57,024 bases of DNA from NCBI GenBank assembly GCA_944391345.1, contig CALXTE010000012.1:1-57024 (forward strand). Reading direction: 5' to 3'. The first letter of the stretch is position 1. Each line of letters opens with the position of its first letter. A program made the position numbers and the translations under genes. Positions 9,787 through 18,238 of the stretch are shown here, in pieces. A model generated the notes under the pieces. That model was given only the letters and a program-made list of their open reading frames with translations. It was not told the DNA's origin and did no database searches. Source of the DNA: an uncultured Alphaproteobacteria bacterium (GTDB taxonomy: Bacteria > Pseudomonadota > Alphaproteobacteria > RF32 > CAG-239).

Positions 9787-10635
9787 TTAAAACTTTGCCG
9801 TTGTCTTTTTTGATAAAATAAGAAGCTTTTTAAATAAATAAAATTTTGTTTTTTTGCCTATTCTTTCTTTTCTTATTAGTGGAATAAGACCAAATAACTT
9901 GATATACTCAACATGAGGTACAGTCATCTTAAACTCATTATAAAGATTGGGGTATTTTGCTCTTAAGTTAGAATTAATCGCTATACCCTTTTGGGTCATT
10001 CTTTGCATTTGGTTATGCGTCGTGTTTCCAGCAAAATCTCGATATTCTATTAAAATATCTTGGAGATTATGAAATTCTGTTACAGGTATTAAATCTCCCC
10101 ATAATGCATAGTCCTCACTTGGGGAATAAAATTCATTATATCTTATGTTATTTTTTGTTAAAACCTCTTTTCTTATCATTGCCCCCGTATGAACTACTGC
10201 ACAATATCCCATTAGTGCAACTTTTATATCGTGGCTGTTTAAGGGATTTTTTATCATCTTTCCATTAGACATTTTTTTCATGCCACATCCTAAAACGCCA
10301 ACATCAGGATGAGCGTCTAAATAAGCAACTTGCTTTTCCAATCTTTGCTGATTTGATATATCATCATGGTCAAAAACTGCGATATATTCTCCCTTTGCCA
10401 TATCCAGCAATTTGTTCCGAGAGGCAGAAATGCCTAAGTTCTTTTCGTTTTTATAATAAACTATTCGGTCGTCCTTGTATGCTTTTATAATATCTTCCCG
10501 AGAATCGCTTGGACAATCATCTAATATTAAAAATTCAAAATCTTTAAATGTCTGATTTAAAATACTCTCTATAGCTTTTTTCAAGTATTCTTCATGCGTT
10601 TTATATACTGGCATTAATACTGACACCTTTATCAT
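9787..10635 (-). CDS. Family 2 glycosyltransferase
   Basis: A GT-A fold glycosyltransferase that would move a sugar from a nucleotide-sugar donor onto a cell-surface polysaccharide or lipid. The start is the internal ATG at 10635: it follows TTTAGGAGAATAGAT and gives the standard family opening MIKVSVLMPVYKTHEEYLKK. The 282-residue protein continues with AIESILNQTFKDFEFLILDD, ENLGISASRN-like spacing (NEKNLGISASRNKLL) and the metal-binding DxD-type motif VFDHDD near residues 88-93. No membrane segment is evident. It stands alone, upstream of the tRNA-Gln insertion site, and belongs to the chromosome rather than the island. Confidence 0.88.
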   Translation of the reverse strand: MIKVSVLMPVYKTHEEYLKKAIESILNQTFKDFEFLILDDCPSDSREDIIKAYKDDRIVYYKNEKNLGISASRNKLLDMAKGEYIAVFDHDDISNQQRLEKQVAYLDAHPDVGVLGCGMKKMSNGKMIKNPLNSHDIKVALMGYCAVVHTGAMIRKEVLTKNNIRYNEFYSPSEDYALWGDLIPVTEFHNLQDILIEYRDFAGNTTHNQMQRMTQKGIAINSNLRAKYPNLYNEFKMTVPHVEYIKLFGLIPLIRKERIGKKTKFYLFKKLLILSKKTTAKF

Positions 10636-10833
10636 ATCTATTCTCCTAAAATAAAATTTTGGTATTATTATATCAATAATTTTATTCATTGCAAGAAATT
10701 TTTCGAAAAATTGAATGTAGGCCGTAATTTTCTTGAACACTTAAAGATCATTGATAATACTTTGATTTTGTTGTTCTTATTTGATTATTGTCCTCATTGC
10801 TCAAAAAATATCATAAAAAATCAAAAAAAATAC

Positions 10834-10862
10834 TTGCAAATTAAAAAAAATTAACATACATT
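10834..10862 (+). promoter_or_regulatory. Likely promoter of tRNA-Gln
   Basis: TTGCAA (10834-10839) and TACATT (10857-10862) are spaced by 17 nt and end 17 nt before the first base of the tRNA, a normal distance for a tRNA promoter. Confidence 0.45.
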
Positions 10863-10879
10863 CTTCTGTGTTTGATGTT

Positions 10880-10954
10880 TGGGGTGTCGCCAAGTGGTAA
10901 GGCATCGGCTTTTGGTGCCGACATTCGTTGGTTCGAATCCAGCCACCCCAGCCA
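10880..10954 (+). tRNA. tRNA-Gln (anticodon TTG)
   Basis: A complete cloverleaf can be drawn. The acceptor stem pairs TGGGGTG with CACCCCA, and the anticodon stem TCGGC/GCCGA encloses loop TTTTGGT with anticodon TTG. A T-arm contains GGTTCGAATCC, followed by discriminator G and an encoded CCA. Its 3' half is the integration target of the island that follows: the last bases are duplicated at 40564. Confidence 0.95.
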
Positions 10955-10992
10955 ATTTTGAAATAAAGCCTTGTTTTTGCGAGGCTTTTTCT
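10937..10992 (+). repeat. attL: left direct repeat of the genomic island
   Basis: A 56-bp sequence covering the 3' end of tRNA-Gln and its terminator is repeated at 40564-40619 with a single mismatch (G at 10981, A at 40608). This is the classic footprint of tyrosine-recombinase integration into a tRNA 3' end that restores the gene. The integrase gene lies 80 bp inside. Confidence 0.9.
10965..10992 (+). terminator. tRNA-Gln terminator, inside attL
   Basis: AAAGCCTTG pairs with CGAGGCTTT around TTTTTG and is followed by TTCTTTTT. The attR copy keeps the hairpin (AAAGCCTTG/CAAGGCTTT), so either product of excision would restore a terminated tRNA gene. Confidence 0.75.
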
Positions 10993-11008
10993 TTTTATAA
11001 GTCAATAA

Positions 11009-11034
11009 CTGCTAATAACTTCTGCTAATAAATC
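11009..11034 (+). repeat. Putative integrase arm-type sites next to attL
   Basis: Two direct copies of CTGCTAATAA lie at 11009 and 11022, 13 bp apart. The same motif recurs just inside the right end (40378-40484), in both orientations, and I did not notice it in between. This distribution fits arm-binding sites of a tyrosine integrase. Confidence 0.5.
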
Positions 11035-11071
11035 TCATTGGAATTAGCCTTAAAAACATGGAGGCTTATTC

Positions 11072-12814
11072 ATGCATCTATATAATCGTGGAAGTTCTTT
11101 TTATGTGGTTGTTAATGTCCCACGCGACTTAGTCCCCATATACCGCAAAAAACAAATTTGGGTTTCTTTACGGACTAAAGACAAAAATATTGCAAATATC
11201 AGATCGTTAATGATATTATCTAAGTTGGAACATCAGTTTTTGGTTGAAAGGCAAAATATGTCAGTTTTCAAAAATACTCCTTTTCGGTTCGTTATTGATT
11301 ATAGCGGAGTACCGTGTCCTAAAGGCTCATTTACATATGGTGAAGCTGATATTGAAAGTTTCGCGTTAGATTTTTGTATTACCAAAACCGAAGATGAACT
11401 CCCTACTCTTTCCAAAGATTTTTCGACTCTGCAATACTATAAACATCTTCATAATGAATATGTTTTAGCCTACAAAAACAATGATTTTCACTTAGTACAA
11501 GATGCGGTTGACATTTATATTGCAAGCCACAAAATGCAAACTCCTACCAAAGAATGTCTTCCTGTTTTTCTCAAGTCATTTATGTTGGCTTATATTCAAT
11601 ATCTTGAAATGGCTATCAACTATTTGCAAGGAGCCGAATTAAAGCGCCCGACGCATTTATGTCCTCACATGTTTAGCAATGAACAACCAAATTCTATTTT
11701 TCCTGTTCAAGCTCCTTATTCTGTCAACACACCAACGCAAACCGAAGTTTACAAAAAGCCCAATTTAAATTTATTTGAGCTTGTTAAAGTATATAACGGT
11801 GAAGCATCCAGACACAATGTTTCAAACGCTCAAAAAGACAAAATCAATAAACGTATTGAGACCATTAATTTGCTGTTGAATAACAAAAAAATCCGCGACA
11901 TTACGGCTGATGACCTGCAAGAATTGGTTTATTTAGTTAAATTTCTCCCTCCTCGCCTCAACAAAATCGAGGCTTACAGCAACATCAAAAAAATTATTGA
12001 ATATGGAAAAAAGCATCCCGAGAAGTGTATCTCTGACAAAACTGCGTCAGACTATATTCAAAACCTCAAGACGTTATTTGCATGGGCTTGCAAACGCAAA
12101 TACATAAAAGAAAACCCGATTGATGAAATTGACATTCCTGTATTTGAAACGACTAAGACCACCGCGAAATATCAATCGTTCACCGTGCAGCAACTACAAA
12201 AAATCTTTCACAGTGAGTTTTACTCCAAACATTGGGATAATAACCGACAACGACGCTCTTTCTTTTGGATTGGGCTTTTGGGCTTATATACAGGAGCCAG
12301 ACTTAATGAAATTTGTCAGCTCCAATTTGATGATATTCAAGAAGAAGACGGTATTAAATTTATAAGTATCAACGAAAATGATGGTAAACACGTCAAGACC
12401 AAAGCCGGTATCCGCAAAATTCCTATTCATCAGGAACTTATCAAATTAGGATTTTTGGAATTTGTAAATTTAATGCAAAAACAAAGCCCTGCCAAAAACA
12501 AACGCATTTTTATGGATTTAGTGCCAAACACACGCGGAGAGTTGTCTGCTCAACCGTCTAAATGGTTTGGAAAGCTTCTTGATTCTCTCGGTTTGAAGGA
12601 CAAAGGACTTGTTTTTCACTCATTCCGACATACTGTTCGAACGATTCTACGCAATAACAACTGTCCGATTGACCGCGTACAAAGACTTTGTGGCTGGGAG
12701 GGTTCTAATTCCCTCTCCGAACACTATGGAACAATCAGTATCAAAGTCTTAGCTTACGAGATAAACGAAAAACTAGTATATAATGGCTTAAGCCTCAGTC
12801 ATCTGTACATTTAA
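11072..12814 (+). CDS. int: Tyrosine recombinase (island integrase)
   Basis: A site-specific recombinase that would integrate and excise the island at tRNA-Gln. The 580-residue protein opens with a DUF6538-like domain (YNRGSSFYVVVNVPRDLVP, then WVSLRTKD) and has a SAM-like core-binding domain around residues 240-350. The catalytic domain has the first arginine in TGARLNEIC near residue 412, HSFRHT near residue 514 and a tyrosine in LSEHYGT near residue 554. GGAGG sits 8 nt before the ATG. It lies directly inside attL and reads away from the tRNA, as expected. The arrangement and motifs suggest it is intact. Confidence 0.92.
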   Translation: MHLYNRGSSFYVVVNVPRDLVPIYRKKQIWVSLRTKDKNIANIRSLMILSKLEHQFLVERQNMSVFKNTPFRFVIDYSGVPCPKGSFTYGEADIESFALDFCITKTEDELPTLSKDFSTLQYYKHLHNEYVLAYKNNDFHLVQDAVDIYIASHKMQTPTKECLPVFLKSFMLAYIQYLEMAINYLQGAELKRPTHLCPHMFSNEQPNSIFPVQAPYSVNTPTQTEVYKKPNLNLFELVKVYNGEASRHNVSNAQKDKINKRIETINLLLNNKKIRDITADDLQELVYLVKFLPPRLNKIEAYSNIKKIIEYGKKHPEKCISDKTASDYIQNLKTLFAWACKRKYIKENPIDEIDIPVFETTKTTAKYQSFTVQQLQKIFHSEFYSKHWDNNRQRRSFFWIGLLGLYTGARLNEICQLQFDDIQEEDGIKFISINENDGKHVKTKAGIRKIPIHQELIKLGFLEFVNLMQKQSPAKNKRIFMDLVPNTRGELSAQPSKWFGKLLDSLGLKDKGLVFHSFRHTVRTILRNNNCPIDRVQRLCGWEGSNSLSEHYGTISIKVLAYEINEKLVYNGLSLSHLYI

Positions 12815-12897
12815 TTCATTGAAACCGTTTTGATTTATAGCAAGCGTTTCATGGCTAATTATCTTCAAAATATAGCCATTATAAACGATTTATTCTT

Positions 12898-13437
12898 TTA
12901 TTTGTTTTTAGCCGCAATATACTGCTTTATTAAGTTTTCCCTCATTTTATAGAATTTATTAGAATAATCTCTTTCATCAACATTATCTTTTATATTTATA
13001 TTATAATCTAACTCAATACATTCCGCTAATTCATTAATTTCTTTCCAACAATCTTCTATTAAAGCTATATTGTAATGCTCATCTTTAGGCTTGCTTGGAT
13101 TATAAAACATTAAATTCCCTCTATACGCGATATTATCTATTACTAATAAAACTTTTTTATCATCATCATCTAATTTATATACAGGATGCGTTAATAAAAA
13201 GATTTTTCTCTGAACTTCATTTCCATCCCAATAATCAGCCGCAGCAGTTCTTAAATTTCTTCTGCTATCATCCAGAAGAGTTATGTCTTTTATAGCAACC
13301 ATTATAGCGTATTCTACGTACTTTCCTATCGTCATACCGCTAGCTTTACTTGCTAAATCCAACAGATATTTAGCTTTTTTTGATATACGGATTGACATGA
13401 CTTCAGTTGTATCAACAGCTTTTTCTTTTTTTGCCAT
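12898..13437 (-). CDS. Ribbon-helix-helix DNA-binding regulator
   Basis: A 179-residue protein with an N-terminal RHH (MetJ/Arc/CopG-like) segment: VMSIRISKKAKYLLDLASKA followed by GMTIGKYVEYAI (residues 14-46). The remaining 130 residues are acidic and unrecognised. It is transcribed divergently from the 13583 gene, and three 10-bp-spaced repeats lie between them, making autoregulation likely. It could be an antitoxin-type repressor or a copy-control/partition-type regulator of the element. No toxin is obvious next to it. Confidence 0.65.
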   Translation of the reverse strand: MAKKEKAVDTTEVMSIRISKKAKYLLDLASKASGMTIGKYVEYAIMVAIKDITLLDDSRRNLRTAAADYWDGNEVQRKIFLLTHPVYKLDDDDKKVLLVIDNIAYRGNLMFYNPSKPKDEHYNIALIEDCWKEINELAECIELDYNINIKDNVDERDYSNKFYKMRENLIKQYIAAKNK

Positions 13438-13460
13438 AACCCTTCTCCTTTTGTAAAAAA

Positions 13461-13490
13461 TGTAATTTTTTGTAATTTACTGTAATTTTT
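13461..13490. promoter_or_regulatory. Operator-like array: three TGTAATT repeats at 10-bp pitch
   Basis: TGTAATT begins at 13461, 13471 and 13481, exactly one helical turn apart, with a partial TGTAAAA at 13452. The repeats lie 24 bp upstream of the RHH regulator's start and face the divergent gene at 13583. RHH dimers typically bind side by side on such direct repeats. Confidence 0.55.
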
Positions 13491-13582
13491 TTCTTGCTTC
13501 AAGAAAAAAATATGTTATATATGTAATATAAAGATTACAAATGTCTTTATATGTTTACACAAAAAATTAAAGGAGTTTTTAA

Positions 13583-14017
13583 ATGAATTATAAAGATAAT
13601 TACGACATAATTATCGGTATTAGATTGGCCAATATATTTAAAGGCCTTTCACAAATAAACGATGAAGTAAGTACTTTAGATAACTTATCTTCAGAATATA
13701 AGGAGTTTATCCCTGCTGAACTTAACAACTTCAAGCAAGACTTTCATAAACTCTTGTCTGGAACTAAGTTGTTTGATTTGGTTACAAAAGAGAATTCTGC
13801 TCTAAAGAAGAGTGTCTCTTCTATTTTAGGTGAAGAGATTGATGAAAATCAAGAAATGATTTTTCATTTTCAAGATTGTCAATCTAAAGCTGAACAAAAT
13901 CTTCAGTTTTTTGATAATTTTTGCTCTTTTGCGTCAAGTATGAAATGCGATACGACATCTCAAAACTCAAAAGATTTGAGACCGATGCAGAATGCTCTGA
14001 ACGCAACCAAAAAATAA
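13583..14017 (+). CDS. Unrecognised 144-residue protein upstream of rep
   Basis: A helical, soluble, acidic protein. It starts at ATG 13583 after AAGGAG (spacing about 8 nt). I recognise no domain; the Ser/Asn-rich C-terminus (MKCDTTSQNSKDLRPMQNAL) overlaps the first 70 bases of the replication initiator gene. That overlap suggests translational coupling, so it may be a regulator or accessory of replication. Confidence 0.6.
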   Translation: MNYKDNYDIIIGIRLANIFKGLSQINDEVSTLDNLSSEYKEFIPAELNNFKQDFHKLLSGTKLFDLVTKENSALKKSVSSILGEEIDENQEMIFHFQDCQSKAEQNLQFFDNFCSFASSMKCDTTSQNSKDLRPMQNALNATKK

Positions 14018-14769
14018 TTCTAGCCCTTGAAAAAGAGCCCAAGTTATCAAAGGTTGTAGGTCAATGCATAAAAGGGTGTGCACCGTTCAGTAGGTGTCAA
14101 CATATCCTATGTAGTCATTGCAAACGAGAATTCAGGCTTCAATACGTGCCAAAAATTTGCGAATTTCTTGCACGACAAAAAAGTGAAAGCTGTATTTATG
14201 CCGTAACTTTATTGGAGCCTCTCGATGCAAGCTCTACCAAGGTTATTGATATTGCTAAACTAAAAAACACCCTTTACCAGAGGCTTAAACGTCTGTTTGG
14301 AAACGAAGTCATTGTTATCGGTGGTTTTGATATATCCTTAAATACTGACGCTGAAAACAGTTGGAAGCCATTCTTTCACCCACATTGGCATCTTATTTTT
14401 ATAACAAAGTTAGACGCCCAATATGTACGTGAACGACTGAAACATTATTACCATCAAACGGATATAATAAAACGTCCTGTTCGCGTGGTTAAAGTTAATA
14501 GCTATAACAGAGCGGTTTCTTATATGTTTTCTCCTTATTTTTCAAAGCGTGTTCGATTTCTTAACACGAAACGGAAAGGAAGGAATCCGTTCTATGATGG
14601 AAAGGAGTATAAGCTGAACGGTAAAGAAATATGTAAATTGGCTAAAAAGCTTATGCATAACAAAGTCCAAGATATGTTGTTCTTATATGGTGGTCGAAAA
14701 TATCGTGCATCATCTAAGGAAAAGCCTGTCAATGACTTTGAATTTAGAATCACGCAAAAACAGGGTTAA
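13945..14769 (+). CDS. HUH-type replication initiator (Rep)
   Basis: A rolling-circle-type initiator expected to nick one DNA strand at the element's origin. The 274-residue protein has a cysteine cluster (CIKGCAPFSRCQHILCSHC, near residues 43-61) that may bind zinc. The metal-binding HUH motif is in FFHPHWHLIFI (near residues 144-154), and candidate catalytic tyrosines are in NRAVSYMFSPYF (near residues 191-202). The start at 13945 overlaps the previous gene; an upstream TTG at 13921 in the same frame is also possible. A large inverted repeat follows the gene at 14850-14935 and could be the origin. Relaxase function is an alternative. Confidence 0.75.
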   Translation: MRYDISKLKRFETDAECSERNQKIILALEKEPKLSKVVGQCIKGCAPFSRCQHILCSHCKREFRLQYVPKICEFLARQKSESCIYAVTLLEPLDASSTKVIDIAKLKNTLYQRLKRLFGNEVIVIGGFDISLNTDAENSWKPFFHPHWHLIFITKLDAQYVRERLKHYYHQTDIIKRPVRVVKVNSYNRAVSYMFSPYFSKRVRFLNTKRKGRNPFYDGKEYKLNGKEICKLAKKLMHNKVQDMLFLYGGRKYRASSKEKPVNDFEFRITQKQG

Positions 14770-14849
14770 ATCCCCTCTTTCATTCAAACTTTCATTAGTT
14801 GTTTGAAAATTGCGTGTAACACAGCACCTAGTTGCTGTTTGATTAGCCT

Positions 14850-14935
14850 GTACGGTGAACGAAAGTAATAAAGTGAGTAAAAAAGAGTTTACTCATTATG
14901 CTCGACTTTACTCAATTATCAACCGTTCACCGTAC
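14850..14935. repeat. Large inverted repeat (candidate replication origin or structured RNA)
   Basis: GTACGGTGAACG (14850-14861) and CGTTCACCGTAC (14924-14935) are perfect 12-bp inverted copies. Between them GAGTAAA (14875-14881) pairs with TTTACTC (14888-14894). A smaller hairpin, ACAGCA/TGCTGT, lies just before at 14821-14838. The location directly after the HUH rep gene and before the DUF927 gene fits a double- or single-strand origin, though a regulatory RNA is possible. Confidence 0.5.
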
Positions 14936-14957
14936 TCATACCATATGGAGAAAAAAT

Positions 14958-16661
14958 ATGGCAAATTTAAAATTAAAAAAGAAATCGTTGACTTACTTAG
15001 GTCAACCTATTTGTAATAACCTCTGCATTTCCTGCGGAGAAAATATTGAAAATAATGACATATTAATGATTTACGAATATGAAAATATCCGAGGAAGCAC
15101 TGTCAATGTAGCTGTTCCTTTGTCAAAAGTACGTACTAAAAAACTCTTAAGTCAAATCTTGCTAGATAAAGGCTTTCCTTTTGATTGGAAAAACAAAGAA
15201 ATGACTGATGAGATTTGCGAATTTTTGAGCGATTATACTCCACCATCGGTTATTCTATTATCACCACAAACTGGCTGGTATCAATCCGATGAAGGAAAAT
15301 ACTGCTACATTATACCTCAAAAGAGTTTTGGCTTTAAATATTTTCGCGTCAAATTTGTTGGTAACAATATCGACACAAAATATATAAACCAAGTAGGCAA
15401 CCTTGAAAATTACCAAAAAGCACTTGAATTATGCCAATACAGTCCTGCAACCATATTAGCTGTTGGGGCTGCCTTAGCTGCTTTTTGCATTGCTCCTTTT
15501 GACTTTGAGACTTTTGGTTTGCATTTTTACGGAAAATCCAGTACTGGAAAATCGACTTTATCTAAAGTTGCTGCTGCAGTACTATATAACCCTGGGAAAT
15601 TTATTACTTGGAAAACCACAGAAGCTGGTGTTGAAGAGGCTTGTTACAATCACAATGGTCGTTGCGTTGTTTTTGATGAAGCAAAGTTAATCTCTAAAGA
15701 CAAGACTAAAATTGCTTCAATCATTAGTGATTTGAGCTATTTTATTTGTAGTGGCCAAACTAAAAAAAGGAGCTTAGCATACAGTGTTGGTACAGGAACA
15801 AGTGTAGGAGCTTGGAAATTAGTCTTCATAAGCACGGGAGAATTTGGCATCATAGAAAATGCTCTCAGCGTTAACCACGAAAAAGACGATGGCGAGAAGC
15901 TTCGTTTCATTGATGTCCCTGCTGTAGTATCAGAAGAATATGGGGTATTTCGAAAGTTACCAGAAGGCTACACTTCATCAAAAGAGTTAGTCTTTGATAT
16001 TTTGAATTTGGTTAAAAAAAATTATGGGTGGTTAGGCTATAATTTCCTAAAGAAAATGGTTAGTAAACTAAATTCAGACCAGCAAGTGCAATTCAGAGAA
16101 AACTTTAAGCAACACATTAAATTCTTTGAAAGTAAGTGCTCTGATGGTAAACACGTTGGATATACGGAACGTTTTTTATCTCGCTTTGCCATCATTTATG
16201 CCAGTTTAATGCAAGCTATGGAATGGCAGCTCATTCCTTGGAGTAAAAAGTGCATTTTTAAGGCCGTAAAGGAGATGTACTATACCTCTCTAAACTGCAT
16301 TAAAGATGACCAAGAAATTCTGCAAGATGGGTTAAATCGACTTGAAAAAATGTTAAACGTCAAAAACGAACATTATTATAACCTAGCGACCTTTTCTTCA
16401 CAAGAAGACATTCTTAGAGCTTGGGAAAAGCCTAATTTCTTTGGCAAACAAAATGGTAAATACTTTGATTGGATTATCCCTTCAAAAACTTTCGTATCAT
16501 GCTTTACCTCCACCAAGCAAAAGGAATTAGTAGAAGAGTTCCTTGAAGACCTCATTGAAAAAAACGATGATGGTTATGGTTTATGCAGTTTAGGACACAA
16601 TGTGCGTAAAAGAGCAATTGTCTTAGACAAAGAAAAGCTCAAAAAATTATTATCGAAATAA
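14958..16661 (+). CDS. DUF927-family ATPase (helicase/primase-associated)
   Basis: DUF927 proteins are replication-associated ATPases common on phages and integrative elements, often part of primase-helicase modules. The 567-residue protein has a CxxC pair near the N-terminus (CISCGENI). A middle region includes SPQTGWYQSDEGKYCYIIP. Walker A is FYGKSSTGKSTLSK near residue 196 and Walker B is CVVFDEAK near residue 235. I start it at ATG 14958, preceded by GGAGAAAAAAT, rather than 20 codons upstream inside the inverted repeat region. It follows rep and is terminated by the hairpin at 16667, so rep and this gene form the replication module. Confidence 0.8.
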   Translation: MANLKLKKKSLTYLGQPICNNLCISCGENIENNDILMIYEYENIRGSTVNVAVPLSKVRTKKLLSQILLDKGFPFDWKNKEMTDEICEFLSDYTPPSVILLSPQTGWYQSDEGKYCYIIPQKSFGFKYFRVKFVGNNIDTKYINQVGNLENYQKALELCQYSPATILAVGAALAAFCIAPFDFETFGLHFYGKSSTGKSTLSKVAAAVLYNPGKFITWKTTEAGVEEACYNHNGRCVVFDEAKLISKDKTKIASIISDLSYFICSGQTKKRSLAYSVGTGTSVGAWKLVFISTGEFGIIENALSVNHEKDDGEKLRFIDVPAVVSEEYGVFRKLPEGYTSSKELVFDILNLVKKNYGWLGYNFLKKMVSKLNSDQQVQFRENFKQHIKFFESKCSDGKHVGYTERFLSRFAIIYASLMQAMEWQLIPWSKKCIFKAVKEMYYTSLNCIKDDQEILQDGLNRLEKMLNVKNEHYYNLATFSSQEDILRAWEKPNFFGKQNGKYFDWIIPSKTFVSCFTSTKQKELVEEFLEDLIEKNDDGYGLCSLGHNVRKRAIVLDKEKLKKLLSK

Positions 16662-16666
16662 AAATC

Positions 16667-16702
16667 AAGGCGGTTGGTTTTCGGACTAGCCGCCTTTTTT
16701 TT
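16667..16702. terminator. Terminator between the DUF927 gene and the convergent recombinase
   Basis: AAGGCGG (16667-16673) pairs with CCGCCTT (16690-16696) and is followed by TTTTTTTA. The hairpin touches the end of the convergent recombinase gene. Confidence 0.75.
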
Positions 16703-17243
16703 ATAGGTAATTATATATGGTACGTCTGGATACGCCATATTTTTGAGCAATTGCTTTAATCGGAACGCGTTGATTAATAAGCTCCTTTATCTCTGCAACT
16801 TGCTCTGCACTAAGCTTCGGTTGGCCTCCTTTATATTTGCCGTGAAGTTTGGCAAGAGCTATACCTTCTCTCTGGCGTTCTAATATAAGGTTGCGCTCAA
16901 GCTCTGCAACAGCTCCTAACATCGTCATCATCATTTTTTGGTATGGGTCTTGTTTGTCGGGAGCAAAAGTTAAGTTTTCTTTATGAAAAATAATCCTAGC
17001 TCCTTTGTGGGTTATTTCTTCAACTAAGTTTAACAAGTCTTTTGTATTGCGGGCAAGTCTGTCCATCGAGTGACAGTTTACTACATCACCAGCACGAAGA
17101 TTGAGCAACATGGCTTGAAGTTCAGGACGGTTAGTATCTTTACCACTGATTTTTTCAACATACTCTCGGTCGCAAGAAATATCTAAGAGCTGTCTTTCGG
17201 TGTTTTGGTCGGTCGTCGACACTCTCTTGTAGTTAAAAATCAT
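16701..17243 (-). CDS. Serine recombinase (resolvase/invertase family)
   Basis: A 180-residue small serine recombinase. The catalytic serine is in YKRVSTTDQNTERQ (Ser near residue 9). Conserved arginines appear in MDRLARNTKDL near residue 61, and LERNLILERQREG marks the start of the long E helix. The C-terminal helix-turn-helix is AIAQKYGVSRRTIYNYL. The ATG at 17243, with AAAGGAGTAAACAAT before it, is preferred over a start ten codons upstream. It may resolve multimers of the excised element or invert DNA; its target site is unknown, but the repeat-rich 17280-17345 region directly upstream is the first place to look. Confidence 0.88.
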   Translation of the reverse strand: MIFNYKRVSTTDQNTERQLLDISCDREYVEKISGKDTNRPELQAMLLNLRAGDVVNCHSMDRLARNTKDLLNLVEEITHKGARIIFHKENLTFAPDKQDPYQKMMMTMLGAVAELERNLILERQREGIALAKLHGKYKGGQPKLSAEQVAEIKELINQRVPIKAIAQKYGVSRRTIYNYL

Positions 17244-17362
17244 ATTGTTTACTCCTTTATGTGAAAATGACATTTATAACCCCTTTGCACAAATGTGAAA
17301 TAAACCTAATTTTTGATGTTGTTTGCACAGGTTTTGACATGTGTAATGGGGGTATACTTTAA

Positions 17363-17890
17363 TTATACAGCCTCCAGAGAGAGGAAATATACTTGTCGCA
17401 AACATATTTGATACTTCTTAAAACTCACTGTATCTATTTTCTTGAGCGGAATCTCCTCTAAGTCGGAGCTGTCATAAAATTGCATTTTATCTTTGGTTAT
17501 TCTTTTTATAACGGTATAGTGGTCTATCTTCTCGCTTTTAATGCGAATGTGTGTCACCTTCCCCGCTGCGGACTGTTGTTTTGCATAATCGATAAATTCG
17601 GTTAAAGTTAGACGTTTATTCCAAAATGGTCGATGATACACAAACTTTTGGTTGCGATTAGTCATCAGCCACTCATTTGCATATTTGAAAACAACTTCTA
17701 AAAGTCGGTAGTCAGCTCCATTTGTGTTCAAGTCGAATAACACATCTAAGCAACTAATCCCATATATCAAATGGTCATAAAGCTCCTGCCACTCTTTGTA
17801 TTTAAGTTTTAAGCCCAGAGCCTGTAGTGCATTAAGTGTTGAGTAAACCGAACAATACCTCGAAAAATATCCTTGATTAAACGGTTTCAT
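17363..17890 (-). CDS. Papain-like/C39-like protein, function unknown
   Basis: A 175-residue protein that fits a papain-type cysteine-protease pattern: a cysteine early in a helix (YFSRYCSVYSTLNALQAL, Cys near residue 13), a histidine in KIDHYTVIKRI near residue 131 and an aspartate in MQFYDSSD near residue 147. This is inference from residue order; I do not recognise the family and catalysis is unproven. It has no signal peptide. The start is uncertain: the ATG at 17890 lies just after the stop of the DUF3768 gene, while earlier starts overlap that gene. It is the last gene of a three-gene run of island-type genes. Confidence 0.5.
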   Translation of the reverse strand: MKPFNQGYFSRYCSVYSTLNALQALGLKLKYKEWQELYDHLIYGISCLDVLFDLNTNGADYRLLEVVFKYANEWLMTNRNQKFVYHRPFWNKRLTLTEFIDYAKQQSAAGKVTHIRIKSEKIDHYTVIKRITKDKMQFYDSSDLEEIPLKKIDTVSFKKYQICLRQVYFLSLEAV

Positions 17891-17891
17891 A

Positions 17892-18227
17892 TCAGTATTC
17901 ATCCGCAAACATAATGGTCAGAACTCGGTTGGTTTGTGTTTCATCGTCAGGCTGCGGAGAATAAAACTCATAATTCAAGTCATACATATCAATTTTCCAG
18001 AAGATTTGTTGTCCACGATATTCAAAACAGCCAAAGTCGTGTTCACCATATGGATCGTTATCTTCATTAAAATCCGCAAAGTTCTTAACTTTTTGAATAA
18101 TCTCGTTTTGTTGTAACAGTGGCAAAGCCGATACACCACAAGTTAACAATACTTTACCACCGCAGAAAGTTTTACGAAACTTGTCGTTTTGTTCTGCAAT
18201 TTTTTTCACATCAATTTTATTTTCCAT
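17892..18227 (-). CDS. DUF3768 family protein
   Basis: A 111-residue protein with the strongly conserved DUF3768 pattern: NDKFRKTF near the N-terminus, GGKVLLTCGVSALP, then FADFNEDNDPYGEHDFGCFE, FWKIDMYD and a C-terminal RVLTIMFADEY. The family is typical of alphaproteobacterial plasmids and integrative elements; its function is unknown. It sits between a small conserved element gene and the papain-like gene, in the same orientation with short gaps. A likely ribosome binding site (AAGGAG-like, complement of cttttgac...agctcctt) precedes it. Confidence 0.85.
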   Translation of the reverse strand: MENKIDVKKIAEQNDKFRKTFCGGKVLLTCGVSALPLLQQNEIIQKVKNFADFNEDNDPYGEHDFGCFEYRGQQIFWKIDMYDLNYEFYSPQPDDETQTNRVLTIMFADEY

Positions 18228-18238
18228 GTCAAAGCTCC

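Noticed and set aside
17280-17345. Defined res site for the serine recombinase
   Set aside because: There are short palindromic bits (CACAAATGTG, TGCACA) but no clear three-subsite arrangement, so it was not called.
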